Of a stretch of DNA of 64,000 nucleotides, positions 1 to 9,192 are shown piece by piece. Source of the DNA: Roseiarcus sp963836695 (lineage in GTDB: Bacteria; Pseudomonadota; Alphaproteobacteria; Rhizobiales; Beijerinckiaceae); NCBI GenBank assembly GCA_963836695.1, contig CAWIKX010000040.1, positions 310,001 to 374,000 on the forward strand, read 5' to 3'. A program made the position numbers and the translations under genes. The notes below the pieces were generated by a model. That model did no database searches. It was not told the DNA's origin and saw only the letters and a program-made list of their open reading frames with translations. Each line of letters opens with the position of its first letter. Positions within the stretch are counted from its first letter, which is position 1.

Positions 1-746
1 GGGATCAGAAGCGGCCCGAGGGACGCCGGCACGAGCAAAACTGAATAGGCCACGATCTGCCGGCAGGTCTTAACCGGGCCGACGACATTCGGCAGCATCG
101 GCACCCCTACCCGCTCGTAGTCACCGCTGCGGCACAAAGCCAGCGCCCAGAAATGCGGCGGGGTCCACAAGAAGGTGATGAGGAACATCGCGATCGGGCC
201 AGCCGAGACGCTATTCATCGCGGCGGCCCAGCCGATGACCGGCGGAAGCGCTCCAGCCGCGCCGCCAATGACGATATTGAGCGGCGTCGAGCGCTTGAGC
301 ACCATCGTGTAGAGCGGAACGTAAATTGCGATGGTCAGCGCCAGCAGCGCCGCCGCCAATACATTGACCTGGATCGCGAGCGCGGCCACCGATACCACCG
401 AGAGCAGAATTCCAATCGCCAGCGCCTCAATGGGAGGCACTACGCCGCGCGGTATCGGGCGCATTGCCGTCCGCGCCATGTTGGCGTCGATGTCGGCGTC
501 CCACCACATGTTGAGCGCGCCGCAGGCCCCTGCCCCTCCGGCCATCGCCCAAAGCGCCGCGATGAGTTTCATCCAATTCATTGGAACCGGAGCAAGCGCA
601 AAGCCGACGCCGCCGGTGAAAACGACAAGCGACATGACCCGCGGCTTGAGCAGGACAAGATGATCGACAACTCCGGCCCTTGGCCGCGCTGGGGTCGGCT
701 TAAGGGCGTGGCCCTCGCGCGCAAGTATCGTCGATCGAGCTGTCAC
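1..746 (-). CDS. ctaB: Protoheme IX farnesyltransferase (heme O synthase), N-terminal part, cut by the left edge
   Basis: Integral membrane prenyltransferase that adds a farnesyl group to heme B to make heme O for terminal oxidases. About 248 residues are visible, reading leftwards off the window. Family signatures are all in one frame: LLKPRVMSLVVFTG near residue 33, the Asp-rich WWDADIDANMART motif that binds the diphosphate substrate, RPIPRG, GGAAGALPPVIGW and WTPPHFWALAL. The start chosen is the GTG at 746, which gives about 32 residues before the LLKPRV motif, as is usual in the family. No nearer ATG exists in frame and the ribosome site is weak, so the start is tentative. The family assignment is firm. 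Oxidase subunit genes would be expected beyond the left edge. Confidence 0.93.
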   Translation of the reverse strand, partial: MTARSTILAREGHALKPTPARPRAGVVDHLVLLKPRVMSLVVFTGGVGFALAPVPMNWMKLIAALWAMAGGAGACGALNMWWDADIDANMARTAMRPIPRGVVPPIEALAIGILLSVVSVAALAIQVNVLAAALLALTIAIYVPLYTMVLKRSTPLNIVIGGAAGALPPVIGWAAAMNSVSAGPIAMFLITFLWTPPHFWALALCRSGDYERVGVPMLPNVVGPVKTCRQIVAYSVLLVPASLGPLLI

Positions 747-871
747 TTCTGATTCGCCTAACGTAGCGCGCCACGTCGGGGCGCCTTCTGAACACCAGCC
801 GCAGCCATACGCGCGGGGGCGCTGACCTCTAGCATAATTGCAACGCCCGTCGACCGCAAAAAGTGCCGGCG

Positions 872-2671
872 CTAACTCGCTGCATTCGCCTCGCTGAGCG
901 CGGCTGCGCCGGATTCGAATTGCAGGCGCGCCAGGCGCGCGTAGACGCCATTGCGCGCGACGAGCGAAGGGTGATCGCCTTCCTCGACGATGCGACCCGC
1001 CTCCACGACCAGAATCCGGTCGGCTTTCAAGACGGTCGCCAGCCGATGCGCGATCACCAGCGTCGTGCGGCCGACCATCACGTCGTCGAGCGCGCTTTGT
1101 ACCTGCGCCTCATGTTCCGCGTCGAGAGCCGAAGTCGCTTCGTCGAGCAGCAGGATCGGCGCATCCTTGAAAATTGCGCGCGCGATCGCGAGCCTTTGTC
1201 TCTGGCCGCCGGAGAGCGTTACGCCCCGCTCGCCGAGCTTGGTCGCGTAACCCAGAGCGAGCTCTCGAACAAACCCGTCGGCCGCCGCGCGGCGGCCGGC
1301 CGCCTCGATCGCTGGGTCGCGCGCCTGGTCACTCCCGTAGGCGATGTTCTCGGCGACCGTCGCGCCGAAGATCGCCGCCTCCTGCGGCACGGGAGCGATG
1401 CGCTCGCGTAAGGACTTTGGATCGACCGTCTTCACGTCCACGCCGTCGACAAGGACCTGGCCCGCGTCCGCATCGTAAAAGCGCATGATGAGCTGAAATA
1501 TCGTCGACTTGCCAGCCCCGGAGGGGCCGACGATGGCGACCCTTTCGCCAGGTGCGATCGAGAAACTGAAATCATCCAAAACGCGAACCTCGGGCGCGCT
1601 CGGATAGGAAAAGGCCACTCGCTTGAACTCGATCGACCCGCGAGGAGGCGAGGGCATGAGCGAAGGTCTCGGGGGCGCCACGATGCGTGGCTTAACCGCC
1701 AGAAGCTCAGCGATGCGTCCCGCCGAACCCGCGGCGGCGGCGACCTCATTCCACACCTGCGAGAGTTCGCCGAGCGAAGTTGCGCCCAACACCGCGAACA
1801 GCACGAACTGGGAAAGGAGTCCCCCGCTCATCCGCCCGGCCAGGACGTCGCGCGCCCCGAGCCACAGCACGAAGACCACGCTGCAGAACGCGAGCGACAC
1901 GGCGACTGCGATGAGGAGAGAACGGGTGGCCGCGGCGTCGCGGGCCGCGCCATAGGCGCTTTCGATATCTTCGGCGAAGCGCGCCTGGCTCGCCCCCTCG
2001 GCGCCGAACGCCTGCATGGTGCGCGCCGCGCCGAGGCTCTCCGATGCGAACGCCGTTGCTTCCGCAAGCGTGTCCTGGGCGCGTCGAGATCGTCGGCGCA
2101 CCACGCGGCCGGACGCGATCAGGGGCGCGGCGATGACCGGAATGGCGACAAGCACCAAAGCCGACAATTTGGGGCTCGTGTAGACCATGAGGGCGATCGA
2201 GCCGACAAACATGAAGAGATTGCGCAAGGCGATCGAGGCCGAGGCGCCGAAGGCGGCCTTTATCTGGGTCGTGTCGGCGGTGAGGCGCGACACCAGTTCA
2301 CCGGTTCGCGCGCTGTCGTAGAACGAGGCGTCGAGGCCCGACAGATGTGCAAACACGTCGCGCCTCAGATCGGCGACCACCCGCTCGCCGAGCGTCGTCA
2401 CCAAATAGTACCGAGCCGCGGCGGCAAGCGCGATAATGACAACGAGAGCGGCCATGGCGAGAAAATAGACGTTGATCGTCCCGCCGCTCTCTTTCGAGAA
2501 GCCGAAATCGATCATCGAACGCAGCGCGAACGGAACCGCAAGCGTCGCTGCGGAGGAGATTGTCAGCGCCGCCAGCGCGGCAGCCGCCCGGCCGAGATAG
2601 CGCCGGCCATAACGGACAAGCGGAAGCAGCGCGGCCATGGATGCCGCGCGGTTTGCCACCTCAGTCGTCAT
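872..2671 (-). CDS. ABC transporter, fused permease and ATP-binding protein (MsbA/LmrA-type exporter)
   Basis: Half-transporter of 599 residues that should dimerise in the inner membrane and export a lipid or hydrophobic compound. Residues 1-330 form the six-helix membrane domain. The nucleotide-binding domain follows, with Walker A GPSGAGKST near 382, the signature LSGGQRQRLAIARA near 486, Walker B ILLLDEATSALD near 505 and the switch His in VIAHRLAT. An in-frame reading extends 35 residues further upstream, but that extension is rich in charged and Cys residues and unlike exporters, so the ATG at 2671 (MTTEVANRAA) is preferred. The gene stands alone, with no accessory subunit beside it. The substrate cannot be read from sequence. 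Confidence 0.9.
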   Translation of the reverse strand: MTTEVANRAASMAALLPLVRYGRRYLGRAAAALAALTISSAATLAVPFALRSMIDFGFSKESGGTINVYFLAMAALVVIIALAAAARYYLVTTLGERVVADLRRDVFAHLSGLDASFYDSARTGELVSRLTADTTQIKAAFGASASIALRNLFMFVGSIALMVYTSPKLSALVLVAIPVIAAPLIASGRVVRRRSRRAQDTLAEATAFASESLGAARTMQAFGAEGASQARFAEDIESAYGAARDAAATRSLLIAVAVSLAFCSVVFVLWLGARDVLAGRMSGGLLSQFVLFAVLGATSLGELSQVWNEVAAAAGSAGRIAELLAVKPRIVAPPRPSLMPSPPRGSIEFKRVAFSYPSAPEVRVLDDFSFSIAPGERVAIVGPSGAGKSTIFQLIMRFYDADAGQVLVDGVDVKTVDPKSLRERIAPVPQEAAIFGATVAENIAYGSDQARDPAIEAAGRRAAADGFVRELALGYATKLGERGVTLSGGQRQRLAIARAIFKDAPILLLDEATSALDAEHEAQVQSALDDVMVGRTTLVIAHRLATVLKADRILVVEAGRIVEEGDHPSLVARNGVYARLARLQFESGAAALSEANAAS

Positions 2672-3023
2672 CGCTGATCCATGAGAAGCATCGCAATCGC
2701 AAGGTTTGGAGTCGAGTCCGAACTGAAGGGGGAAGTCCGCGCCTCGCGGCTTTCTCGACGTGCTTCCTAGCGACAAATAAGGGCGAGTTGAAGGGAGAGG
2801 CTCCTAAACCTCGTTCTGAGCCGGCGTTATGGTCGTCGAGTCAAATGGCGCTCCAGCGAAGGCCGCTGCAGCGGTTCGCGTTGTCGGCCGTCGCCTAGAT
2901 CATCTTGCGGGGGGTCCGCTTCGCAGGCCACAGGATGAGGTCCGGGCTAAACTTGGCAAACCTCGAAAGCAGCCTTGGCAATGATTGTTGGGCAGCCGAG
3001 GAACGCCCCACCGCCGGCCGGAT
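2672..3023. other. Intergenic region without a recognised gene
   Basis: About 350 bases between the ABC exporter start and the end of the reductase-like gene, both on the minus strand. No convincing reading frame, RNA or terminator was seen. Two intact GANTC sites lie at 2709-2713 and 2714-2718. The exporter promoter is probably here but no consensus boxes stand out. Confidence 0.5.
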
Positions 3024-3578
3024 CTAGGCGGTCCATTTGACGAGCGACACCTCGTCGTCAAGCCGCCGACTTTCGGCCGGCTTCAGGCCTGCGTCTCGAA
3101 GCACCTCTTCGGGCGACTGGCCGAACCGGCCCTGGCAGAAGACCGGCACGCCGCCCGGCAGGCGCACTTGGTCCGCGCGCGCGAGGTAGAAGATATCGTA
3201 GCCGATCTTCAGAAAGAGGCTGAAAACCTCAGTACCGCCGGCGATCGCCAATGTGCCGCCGCCGCAATCGACCGCCGCGCAGGCCTCTTCGAGAGTTGCA
3301 CCGGCCGGGTTCCAAAGCCAAGTATTCGGATTCTCAGGATCGGGCGCCAGGTCTGGCACGCGCCGCGTAAGGATCAGGCGCCGGCGAGTGCGCGATTCGG
3401 AGTCTCCCTCATGGGACAGACGGCCGTGGCAAACCACCTGCACCCGATCGAGCGACTTGAGAAAAAAACGCTGGTCGGCCTCGAATTTGAGCGAGTCAGG
3501 CATAAATCCCGTGGCATCCGCGATCATGCCGTCGGCAGACGCAATCGCATAGCCCTCAATTCGTAAGGGTCCCCGCAT
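3024..3578 (-). CDS. RibD C-terminal/dihydrofolate-reductase-like protein
   Basis: A 184-residue protein with the fold features of the DHFR/RibD_C superfamily, NADPH-dependent reductases of pteridine-like substrates. Visible features are the N-terminal strand and loop RIEGYAIASADGMIADATG, a central segment around RVQVVCHGRLSH where family members bind the cofactor, and the Gly-rich GGTLAIAGGTEVFSLFL that matches the conserved G-G near the nucleotide. The reading frame can be extended 18 residues upstream, but those are Arg/Ser-rich and precede the natural strand, so the ATG at 3578 is preferred. It is not a canonical FolA and its substrate is unknown. Divergent from the methyltransferase that follows. 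Confidence 0.65.
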   Translation of the reverse strand: MRGPLRIEGYAIASADGMIADATGFMPDSLKFEADQRFFLKSLDRVQVVCHGRLSHEGDSESRTRRRLILTRRVPDLAPDPENPNTWLWNPAGATLEEACAAVDCGGGTLAIAGGTEVFSLFLKIGYDIFYLARADQVRLPGGVPVFCQGRFGQSPEEVLRDAGLKPAESRRLDDEVSLVKWTA

Positions 3579-3847
3579 CCCAAAACTGCTCCGCTCGCTC
3601 GAACGCGCCCAACGGCCACGAGCCGAGCGCAAGCATCAGGTCCCTATCATCCATTCAGGGAAATAAAACGTTCCAATATAGGAATCGCTCCACTCAAGAA
3701 TCAAGGGGTTGCGTCGATGACGGCGGCCGGGAGAGCCGTCGTGCCGCTCGCCATTCCATTGACATGCAAAACCGTGCCATAGGCGCGGAGAAGAACCAAG
3801 AACCCGCACGTGACCGCCGTCAAAGGCGAGAAAAAGGCTCCGCAACC

Positions 3848-4573
3848 ATGAACGGCCACAGGCTTCTTCCGGGCAAGCCTATCCCTCCAACAGAAATCGC
3901 CGACTATTCGATAACGCGCGACACGCTCGACGAGGTCTTCGCGGAGTCGTTCCGCCTGCGCCTCAAGCACATAGCCAAACTCGTCGAGCAATCGGGCGAA
4001 CGCCTGGAAGGAAACATTTTTTACGCCAACCTCGACGATCGTGATGTCGACCGGCCTCCGGACGGCGGCCTTGCGCCGACTCGCCGCAATGCGTGGCGAG
4101 CGATGCGGTTCAAGGAGCGGCTCCTGGAAGTCGGCGTCAACGCAGGTCACAGCGCGCTGCTGGCGCTGTCATCCAACCCGCGGCTCGAATATTATGGCGT
4201 CGACATCATGTCGCACGCCTATACGGCTCAATGCGTCGACTTTCTCAAGGGGGAGTTCCCGGGACGCGTCCACCTGTTCACCGGTGATTCACGCGAAGTT
4301 CTGCCTTGGCTCGTTAGCCGGCGCGCTGAGCTTGCCTTCGACATTTTTCATGTCGACGGCGGCCACACCGACGACGTCGCCCGCTCCGACATGAGCAATT
4401 GCATCCGTATCGCCAGCGGCCAGCGAGGCCGGCATGTTCTGCTCGACGACGTTCATGCAAGCTGGATCTTCGACGTCTACTGTGAATTCGTGTCGCGGGG
4501 CGATTTGACGACCGAGACATTCTTCGACGACTGGGAGCAGGCCGGCCGCAATGTGCTGGCGCGGATCGAGTGA
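3848..4573 (+). CDS. Class I SAM-dependent methyltransferase (Methyltransf_24-like)
   Basis: A 241-residue cytoplasmic protein. The SAM-binding core is LLEVGVNAGHSALLALS, followed by an acidic position in YYGVDIMS and a catalytic-region motif FDIFHVDGGHTDD typical of the Methyltransf_24 group, then VLLDDVHA. The start at 3848 follows an A/G-rich stretch (aaaaagg); the frame is open further upstream but that part is Arg/Gln-rich and unlike the family. Its stop overlaps the GTG start of the glycosyltransferase (GTGA), so the two are probably translated together and act on the same glycan or small molecule. The substrate is unknown. Confidence 0.72.
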   Translation: MNGHRLLPGKPIPPTEIADYSITRDTLDEVFAESFRLRLKHIAKLVEQSGERLEGNIFYANLDDRDVDRPPDGGLAPTRRNAWRAMRFKERLLEVGVNAGHSALLALSSNPRLEYYGVDIMSHAYTAQCVDFLKGEFPGRVHLFTGDSREVLPWLVSRRAELAFDIFHVDGGHTDDVARSDMSNCIRIASGQRGRHVLLDDVHASWIFDVYCEFVSRGDLTTETFFDDWEQAGRNVLARIE

Positions 4574-5424
4574 CTTTGGCCGACGATTGCGAATTCGGGT
4601 CCTTCTGGCACGGAACGCTCAACCCATTCGCTTACGCGTGCCTCAGCTCATTTCCTCAAGCGGGCGTGAGTCTCAGCGTATACAGCTATGATCCGCAGCT
4701 GGACCTGCCTCGAGGGGTGCGCCTCGCGGACGCGCGCACCATTTGCCCTGACGAATCGTTGACCCGCCGATTCATCGCCAACGGCAAACCGTCGCTCGCC
4801 CACTTCGCCGATATGTTTCGCTATCGAATGATGCGGCGGACCGGCTTCTGCTGGGTCGACACCGACATCCTGTGCTTGAGCAAGCCCGCCTTTGGGAACG
4901 ACGGCTTTGTGTTCTGCCGCCAGGCCGACGCAGTCAGTACGAGCCTCGTCAACAATGCGGTGCTGAGGCTGCCGCCGACAAGCCCCGCTCTCACCGAGCT
5001 GATCGCCGCAGCGGAGGCCGCGATCGATGTCGACCAGAGATGGGGCGCAATCGGCCCATTCCTGTTGACCCCCGTCCTCGCCAAATACGATCTTACCAAG
5101 CATGCGCTCGACCCGCATGTCTGCTATCCGATCGAACCCGAACAATTCTGGAAGCTGTTCCTGCCGAGCTATCGGAACTGGGCGGAAAGCGCAGCGCGCG
5201 GCGCGAGCTTCGTCCACCTCTGGAGCGAGGCGATCGCATGGAGCGGCTATGATTTCTGGACTTGCCCGCCCCCTGGGTCTTACCTGTACGAAGCGTTCGA
5301 ACGGCTCGGCGCGCTCGGCCGCTTTCGCCGCCGCGCGACCGAGGACGAAGTCCTTCGGTTGATGGCGAAGCCGATCGCCAACTCGAAGCGCTCCGCGCGA
5401 CGGGACGCGATTGCCTCTGACTGA
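4570..5424 (+). CDS. DXD-motif glycosyltransferase (Gly_transf_sug/Gb3-synthase-like)
   Basis: A 284-residue glycosyltransferase of the family defined by a sugar-binding DXD region. The motif DTD sits at residues 97-99 (CWVDTDIL), where it would coordinate the metal of a nucleotide-sugar donor, preceded by the characteristic HFADMFRYRMM. Later landmarks are NNAVLRLPP and FVHLWSEA with a conserved His. Translation starts at a GTG that overlaps the TGA of the upstream methyltransferase, so the two genes form a coupled pair. No signal peptide or membrane helix is seen, so it is probably cytoplasmic. The acceptor is unknown. Confidence 0.75.
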   Translation: MTLADDCEFGSFWHGTLNPFAYACLSSFPQAGVSLSVYSYDPQLDLPRGVRLADARTICPDESLTRRFIANGKPSLAHFADMFRYRMMRRTGFCWVDTDILCLSKPAFGNDGFVFCRQADAVSTSLVNNAVLRLPPTSPALTELIAAAEAAIDVDQRWGAIGPFLLTPVLAKYDLTKHALDPHVCYPIEPEQFWKLFLPSYRNWAESAARGASFVHLWSEAIAWSGYDFWTCPPPGSYLYEAFERLGALGRFRRRATEDEVLRLMAKPIANSKRSARRDAIASD

Positions 5425-5438
5425 CTAACCGACGAGCG

Positions 5439-7133
5439 TCATGCGCCCGCTATTCGGGCCGGTTCACCGGCGGGCCGAGGCGCAAACCGTTTCGATCTCC
5501 TCCGCTTCTTCTTCTGGCGATGGCGCTTCGGCGCGACGAGAAATGTCACCTTTACCGGCTGCTTCACAAACGCGCGCGCCTGTTCCTCGATCATGCGGTC
5601 AGCCATTGTCACACGCGTGCGCAGATGTCTGAGCTCGAGCAACGACTGAATGAGAAAGGTCTCGACGATCCGGCCGCTGACCTGCGTGTCCTCGAAAGCG
5701 CCCCATGCGTAGGCGCCGTCCCGCTTTCGCTCGAGGCCGATTTCATGGAGCAAGGCAAGAAAGGGCTTATTGTCCTTTGGATCAATCATGTATTCGACGG
5801 TGAGCAGAATCGGCCCCTGGTCGTCCGCGATCGGATGCACAAACACGGGCGTACGCCAGTGCATCGATGGAGTGAGATCGAGCGCAGCGGCGGTTTGCAG
5901 CCTCCACCGCGCCGTGAGCGCCATCCCGATGGCGGCGCCCGCAGCAGCGAAGAAAAGAGCGGTCGGCACGCCCTCGATGCTCGCGACCTTGCCCCAGACT
6001 GCGCTGCCAAGCGTCATCGCGCCAAAAAACGCTGTCAGGAAAAGCGCGAGGCCTCGTCCGCGCACCCACTCGGGTAACGCCACCTGCGCCGAGACGAACA
6101 GCGTCGTCATCATCGTGATCCAGGACGCGCCCGCAATCAGGCTCGCCAATCCCGCGACGATCGGCTCGCGCGCCGCGCCGTATAGTCCGAGAGCTAGAAT
6201 TGTGCCCAGCGTTCCAAGCGTCGCCAACCGGTCGGGGCCGAGACGCGCCTTCAGGCTCTTGAGCGTGAACGAGCCGAGGATAGAACCTAGCCCGACCAAG
6301 CCGAGCAGGACGCCGTAGACTTCGGGGCCATTGCCCATCTGTGTGCGCGCAACCAGGGGCAGAAGCGCCCAATAAGCGCTGGCGAAAGGGAAAAAGGCGA
6401 GGGCGCGGATGATCGTCGCGTCGATGTCGCGATTGTTTCTGGCGTAGCGCAGACCCGTCCGCAATGCGCTGAACAAGCGTTCCGCTGGTAGGGTCTCCCT
6501 CGTGCGGCGCGGAGCCCGCCACCACAGCAGCGCGCCCAGGACGGCGATGTTGCCCGCGCAGAAACACCAGAATGGCAAGGCGATGCTGAAGGTCGCGATT
6601 CCCAAGCCGGCAAGGGCCGGGCCGATGGCGCGACTCACGTTGTAGCTCGCATTGTTGATGGCGATGGCGCTATCGAGATCGTGCTTGGGCACCAGCATCG
6701 GCGTGATGACGAGCCATGCCGGCGCCGCAAGCGCGCCACTGCCGCCGAGACAAAAGGCCGTCGCCAGCAGCACGGCCGGGGTCGCCCAATGCATGGCCAC
6801 CACCGCTGCGAAGACGATCGACACGGCGGTCACAGCGGTCTGCGCGCCGATCAGCATCCGGCGTGCGTCGATGATGTCGGTCAGCACGCCGGCCGGCAGG
6901 GTCAGGAGAAACATCGGCAACGTTGTCGCCACCTGGACCGCCGACACCATCATCGGGTCCGGATTGAGACTGGTCATGAGCCAGTTCGACGAAGTGTCGA
7001 ACATCGCGAAACCGACGTTCGAGGCCGAGCTCGCGATCAGCACGACCGTGAACGCCAGATTGCCGAAAACGCCCCAGCGCCAGGCCCCGGCTCCGGGCGC
7101 ATCCGACTGGGCGCTGGACTCGATGGACAACAA
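5439..7133 (-). CDS. MFS transporter (MFS_3/enterobactin-exporter-like) with C-terminal ABM-like domain
   Basis: Inner-membrane major facilitator of 564 residues. About twelve hydrophobic helices run to residue ~420, including the AMFDTSSNWLMTSL loop, LPAGVLTDIIDARRM (the MFS A-loop with Asp and Arg) and NNASYNVSRAIGPALAG. The last ~140 residues form a soluble domain (LTVEYMIDPKDNKPF... YAWGAFED) resembling the antibiotic-biosynthesis-monooxygenase-type domain found at the end of this MFS subfamily, then a basic tail (KRHRQKKKRRRSKR). It ends 14 bases from the glycosyltransferase in a convergent arrangement. It is clearly paralogous to the gene at 7539-9191, which it faces. Substrate unknown. 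Confidence 0.85.
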   Translation of the reverse strand: MLSIESSAQSDAPGAGAWRWGVFGNLAFTVVLIASSASNVGFAMFDTSSNWLMTSLNPDPMMVSAVQVATTLPMFLLTLPAGVLTDIIDARRMLIGAQTAVTAVSIVFAAVVAMHWATPAVLLATAFCLGGSGALAAPAWLVITPMLVPKHDLDSAIAINNASYNVSRAIGPALAGLGIATFSIALPFWCFCAGNIAVLGALLWWRAPRRTRETLPAERLFSALRTGLRYARNNRDIDATIIRALAFFPFASAYWALLPLVARTQMGNGPEVYGVLLGLVGLGSILGSFTLKSLKARLGPDRLATLGTLGTILALGLYGAAREPIVAGLASLIAGASWITMMTTLFVSAQVALPEWVRGRGLALFLTAFFGAMTLGSAVWGKVASIEGVPTALFFAAAGAAIGMALTARWRLQTAAALDLTPSMHWRTPVFVHPIADDQGPILLTVEYMIDPKDNKPFLALLHEIGLERKRDGAYAWGAFEDTQVSGRIVETFLIQSLLELRHLRTRVTMADRMIEEQARAFVKQPVKVTFLVAPKRHRQKKKRRRSKRFAPRPAGEPARIAGA

Positions 7134-7538
7134 AATCCCCTTGGAAGAGCGGGATCGGACGGTCCGGACCGCCGGATCTTCTCGGTCAAATGGCGGACAA
7201 GGCGGAAAGTTTCAAGGCGCCGCAGTGCGAAAGGCGGCCCTCCACAGCTGGGACGGGCGCCCCAAAAAATGCTCGCGAGGCGAAATTCGCATGAATGGAG
7301 CGCAATTTAGCTTTCGAACAGCGTGGTCGCGCGCAAGAATCCGCCGCCGAAACTTCCGAATTCACCGCTCAGCGACTATGTTTCGGAAAGATCGACCGGC
7401 GCAGCGTAGACGACGCAGGACTTGCGGCCACAGATGCTTGCGTGGATGGGCGCTCGTCAGGATGACGCGGGCACCTTCTCCGGTAAGGGGGCGAACTTTG
7501 ACCGCTCGTTTTGCAGGCGTCCGGATCCTACGAGGAAC
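7134..7538. promoter_or_regulatory. Divergent intergenic region between two MFS paralogues, with a perfect palindrome
   Basis: About 400 bases separate two divergently transcribed MFS genes. A perfect 12-base palindrome, CGGTCCGGACCG, lies at 7160-7171, just upstream of the minus-strand start, where it could serve as an operator. No regulator gene is adjacent. No gene is supported here. The role of the palindrome is inference from position only. Confidence 0.3.
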
Positions 7539-9191
7539 ATGTCGAAGATGAACCTACGCTTCATTCAGGAGCCCTCCTCCAATCGGTCGCCAATGCTTGG
7601 CGCGTTCGCCCATCCGGCGTTTGCGATCGTCTGGACCGCGAGCACCTGCGCCCTGATCGGCATCGCCATGTACGACACGACGTCCGGCTGGCTGATGACG
7701 ACATTCGATCTCAACGCATTCGATGTCTCGCTGCTGCACACCGCAACCACGCTGCCGATTTTTCTGTTCACGCTTCCCGCCGGCGCGATCGCCGACATCG
7801 TCGATCCGCGTCGGATGATCATCGCGGTCTCGTACGCGATCGCCGCGTTGATGGCGATTTTCGCCGCCGTGGTGGGGCTCGATTTCGTCTCTCCAGTCCT
7901 GTTGCTTTTGGCGACGTTTGTGCTCAGCGCGGCCTGGTCCGTTAACACCCCCGCATGGCTTTCGATCGTGCCGCAACTCGTGCCGAAAACGGCGATTCCA
8001 GGAGCAATGGCCGCGCACAGCGTTGGCTACAACCTCAGCCGCACTCTCGGTCCTGCGCTCGGCGGATTGATCATCGTGCGCTACGGGGCGGCGGCGCCCC
8101 TTTGGATCTTTGTCGTCACCAATCTCATGGTGATCGCCGCACTCATATGGTGGCGCACGCCGGGGCGGCTGAGAGCGTCCCTGCCCGCCGAGAGGTTGAG
8201 CAGCGCGCTGCGAACTGGCCTTCGGCATACCGCGAACAATCGCCTTTTATGGGCGACGTTGGCGCGGACCATGGCGATCTATCCGTTTACCGCCGCGTAC
8301 TGGGCCCTCTTGCCTTTGATCGCCCGGCGAACGGGGCAAGGGGCGGAGCATTATGGGATTCTGCTCAGCGCGATCAGCGTTGGAGCGATCCTTGGATCGC
8401 TTGGACATGCGAAACTGCGCCGCAAATTCGGCGCCGATCGGCTGATCGCCGCAGGCACGATCGTGACGGCGATCGCACTCGCCGTATTCGCCCTTTCGTA
8501 CGATCTGGTTATTGCTCTCGGCGCCTGCCTGCTGGCCGGGATCGCGTGGGTCAACAATCTGACTTGCCTTTACACCTCCGCACAGAATGTCTTGCCAGAT
8601 TGGGTGCGCGGCCGCGGCCTCGCGGTATTCTTGACCATCATCTATGGGACAATGACTTTGTGCAGCGCAGCTTGGGGCGAGATCGCCGCCAAGTCCGGGC
8701 TTTCAACCGCGCTTCTGCTCGCGGCTGGAGGCGCGATTGTGTCGATCCCTCTGACCTGGCGATGGAAGCTGCAGCAAGGGGCGGCGCTTGATCTTTCGCC
8801 CTCCCAGCATTGGACCATGCCGGAAACTCGTGAGGAGATCGATAACGATCGGGGCCCCGTGCTGGTCAAGATCGAGTACCGGATCGACCCTCTCCACAGC
8901 GCCGCGTTTGTGAGAGCTTTGGACGAGCTCGGCTTCGAGCGTCGGCGCGACGGCGCGTTCGCGTGGGGAATCTTTGAGGACGCGGGAGACCTCGGTCGCT
9001 ATGAAGAAGCCTATCTGATCGAATCCTGGCTCGAGCTCATGCACTTGCGCGAGCGCGTGACCAACGCCGATCGTGTGCTCGAAGACGAAATCCGGGAGAT
9101 GCTGATCGCGCCGCCGCGTATCGAATTTCTCATTGCGGCGGAACGCGGCGATCAGGCTCGAAATCGTCGCATGGAGCCAGCCGGAGCGTAG
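7539..9191 (+). CDS. MFS transporter (MFS_3-like) with C-terminal ABM-like domain, paralogue of 5439-7133
   Basis: A 550-residue inner-membrane transporter with the same layout as its divergent neighbour: a membrane domain with IAMYDTTSGWLMTTF, LPAGAIADIVDPRRM and AHSVGYNLSRTLGPALGG, then the soluble tail VKIEYRIDPLHSAAF... FAWGIFED. The ATG at 7539 is preceded by AGGA; a second ATG three codons later is equally possible. The frame is open upstream but lacks transporter character. One base after its stop the flavodoxin-fold gene begins, so both are probably in one transcript. The matching C-terminal domains in both paralogues suggest the soluble part is functional. Substrate unknown. Confidence 0.85.
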   Translation: MSKMNLRFIQEPSSNRSPMLGAFAHPAFAIVWTASTCALIGIAMYDTTSGWLMTTFDLNAFDVSLLHTATTLPIFLFTLPAGAIADIVDPRRMIIAVSYAIAALMAIFAAVVGLDFVSPVLLLLATFVLSAAWSVNTPAWLSIVPQLVPKTAIPGAMAAHSVGYNLSRTLGPALGGLIIVRYGAAAPLWIFVVTNLMVIAALIWWRTPGRLRASLPAERLSSALRTGLRHTANNRLLWATLARTMAIYPFTAAYWALLPLIARRTGQGAEHYGILLSAISVGAILGSLGHAKLRRKFGADRLIAAGTIVTAIALAVFALSYDLVIALGACLLAGIAWVNNLTCLYTSAQNVLPDWVRGRGLAVFLTIIYGTMTLCSAAWGEIAAKSGLSTALLLAAGGAIVSIPLTWRWKLQQGAALDLSPSQHWTMPETREEIDNDRGPVLVKIEYRIDPLHSAAFVRALDELGFERRRDGAFAWGIFEDAGDLGRYEEAYLIESWLELMHLRERVTNADRVLEDEIREMLIAPPRIEFLIAAERGDQARNRRMEPAGA

Positions 9192-9192
9192 C

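Noticed and set aside
153..752. Plus-strand reading frame over the ctaB region
   Set aside because: Arg/His-rich composition without any domain; the minus strand encodes an unmistakable heme O synthase.
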